From the NCBI GenBank assembly GCA_900767405.1, contig CAAFZB010000038.1:1-5455 (forward strand): a stretch of 5,455 bases of DNA, in the 5' to 3' direction. Source of the stretch: Rikenellaceae bacterium. GTDB lineage: Bacteria; Bacteroidota; Bacteroidia; Bacteroidales; UBA932. Of this stretch, positions 4,868-5,455 are shown in pieces. The notes under the pieces are model-generated. The model ran no database searches, was not told the origin of the DNA, and saw nothing but the letters and a program-made list of their open reading frames with translations. Position 1 is the first letter of the stretch; each line of letters opens with the position of its first letter. The position numbers and the translations under genes were made by a program.

Positions 4868-5455
4868 TTAAAAATTGATCTTTCCATCTTTCTCTATATA
4901 ATCAAAGGTAGACAGCTGTTCAGCCTTGCCTTTTCGGACAACAACCGTAAGTTCATAATGAGCGGACTTGCTGTGGTCAGAAGTGTGTACGGCCCAACCG
5001 TTACGGTCAAGGTACACTCCCCTTCCTCCTGCGTTTATCATCGGCTCAATACAAATGGTCATTCCGTCTACGAGATGTGTGCCTCTGCCCATCCGTCCGT
5101 AATTGGGGACTCCGGGGTTCTCGTGCATTTCCCGTCCTATTCCGTGGCCTTCCAATTCGCGAACCACAGAAAAACCGAACGACTCTACATACGACTGCAC
5201 CGCGTATCCGATATCACCGGTTCTGTTACCCGCCACAGCAGCTTCGATTCCCTTGTACAGGGACGCCTTCGTTACGTCAAGGAGCCTACGGGTCTTTGCA
5301 TCCACCTCCCCTACGGGGAAAGTGTATGCAGAGTCACCGTTGTAGCCCTTGTATAACGTACCTATGTCGGCAGTGACGATATCTCCCTCCTTGAGGACGT
5401 AGTTTGACGGAAACCCGTGAACCACAATATCGTTTACCGAAGCACAGATAGATCG
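4868..5455 (-). CDS. map: Type I methionine aminopeptidase, N-terminus outside the window
   Basis: Cytoplasmic metalloprotease that removes the initiator methionine from new proteins once peptide deformylase has acted. The frame is open from the right edge; 195 residues and the stop are visible, and some 65-75 N-terminal residues lie outside. A GTG at 5423-5425 is an internal Val codon (the DIVVHGFPS segment), not a start. Numbering from the first visible residue, all five metal ligands are present: D30 and D41 (TADIG and NGDSA), H104 (GHGIGR), E137 (IEPM) and E168 (HYELT). The catalytic histidines H13 (VVHG) and H111 (MHENP) are also kept. The usual His after the last ligand (YEHT) is Leu here, which is not a metal ligand. 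The C-terminus is slightly extended (STFDYIEKDGKINF). Lying just ahead of infA, it fits the secY-map-infA order; secY is expected beyond the right edge. Confidence 0.95.
   Translation of the reverse strand, partial: RSICASVNDIVVHGFPSNYVLKEGDIVTADIGTLYKGYNGDSAYTFPVGEVDAKTRRLLDVTKASLYKGIEAAVAGNRTGDIGYAVQSYVESFGFSVVRELEGHGIGREMHENPGVPNYGRMGRGTHLVDGMTICIEPMINAGGRGVYLDRNGWAVHTSDHSKSAHYELTVVVRKGKAEQLSTFDYIEKDGKINF

Noticed and set aside
4958..5356. 132-residue plus-strand ORF opposite map
   Set aside because: It lies antisense to a clear methionine aminopeptidase with all ligands present, and its translation resembles no family.
5423..5425. GTG as the start of map
   Set aside because: The frame continues upstream to the window edge as SICASVNDIVVHG, which is conserved type I methionine aminopeptidase sequence.

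Overview
The window looks like a chromosomal segment of a Bacteroidota genome, most likely order Bacteroidales. Four things point there. The gene order map-infA-rpmJ-rpsM-rpsK-rpsD-rpoA-rplQ is the distal part of the ribosomal protein super-operon as that phylum carries it. L17 has a long Ala/Lys/Pro/Glu-rich C-terminal tail. No gene has a Shine-Dalgarno sequence; the starts are preceded by A/T-rich leaders instead. One promoter candidate matches the Bacteroidota TTTG / TAnnTTTG pattern.

Layout. Positions 1-110 are a GC-rich (about 60% G+C), foldable intergenic block cut by the window edge. Positions 111-286 are very AT-rich (about 19% G+C over 111-250) and hold a promoter candidate, a near-perfect direct repeat and short palindromes. 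Positions 287-1477 (+) encode a ROK-family transcriptional repressor with an intact winged helix-turn-helix and zinc site. A bidirectional hairpin terminator at 1456-1490 overlaps the last codons of that gene and separates it from the convergent operon. From 1540 to the right edge every gene is on the minus strand. In transcription order they are map (5' end missing), infA, rpmJ, rpsM, rpsK, rpsD, rpoA and rplQ, with gaps of only 2-33 bases, so one polycistronic unit is very likely.

The minus-strand genes are core gene-expression machinery: N-terminal methionine removal, initiation factor IF-1, large-subunit proteins L36 and L17, small-subunit proteins S13, S11 and S4, and the RNA polymerase alpha subunit. 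The ROK gene is an unrelated accessory regulator, probably for a sugar or amino-sugar pathway whose genes are not in view.

I found no undescribed multi-gene system. The points most worth a second look are the GC-rich structured block at the left edge, the ROK promoter that would place transcription start almost on the start codon, the direct repeat that duplicates the -7 box region, and the terminator built into the ROK coding sequence.
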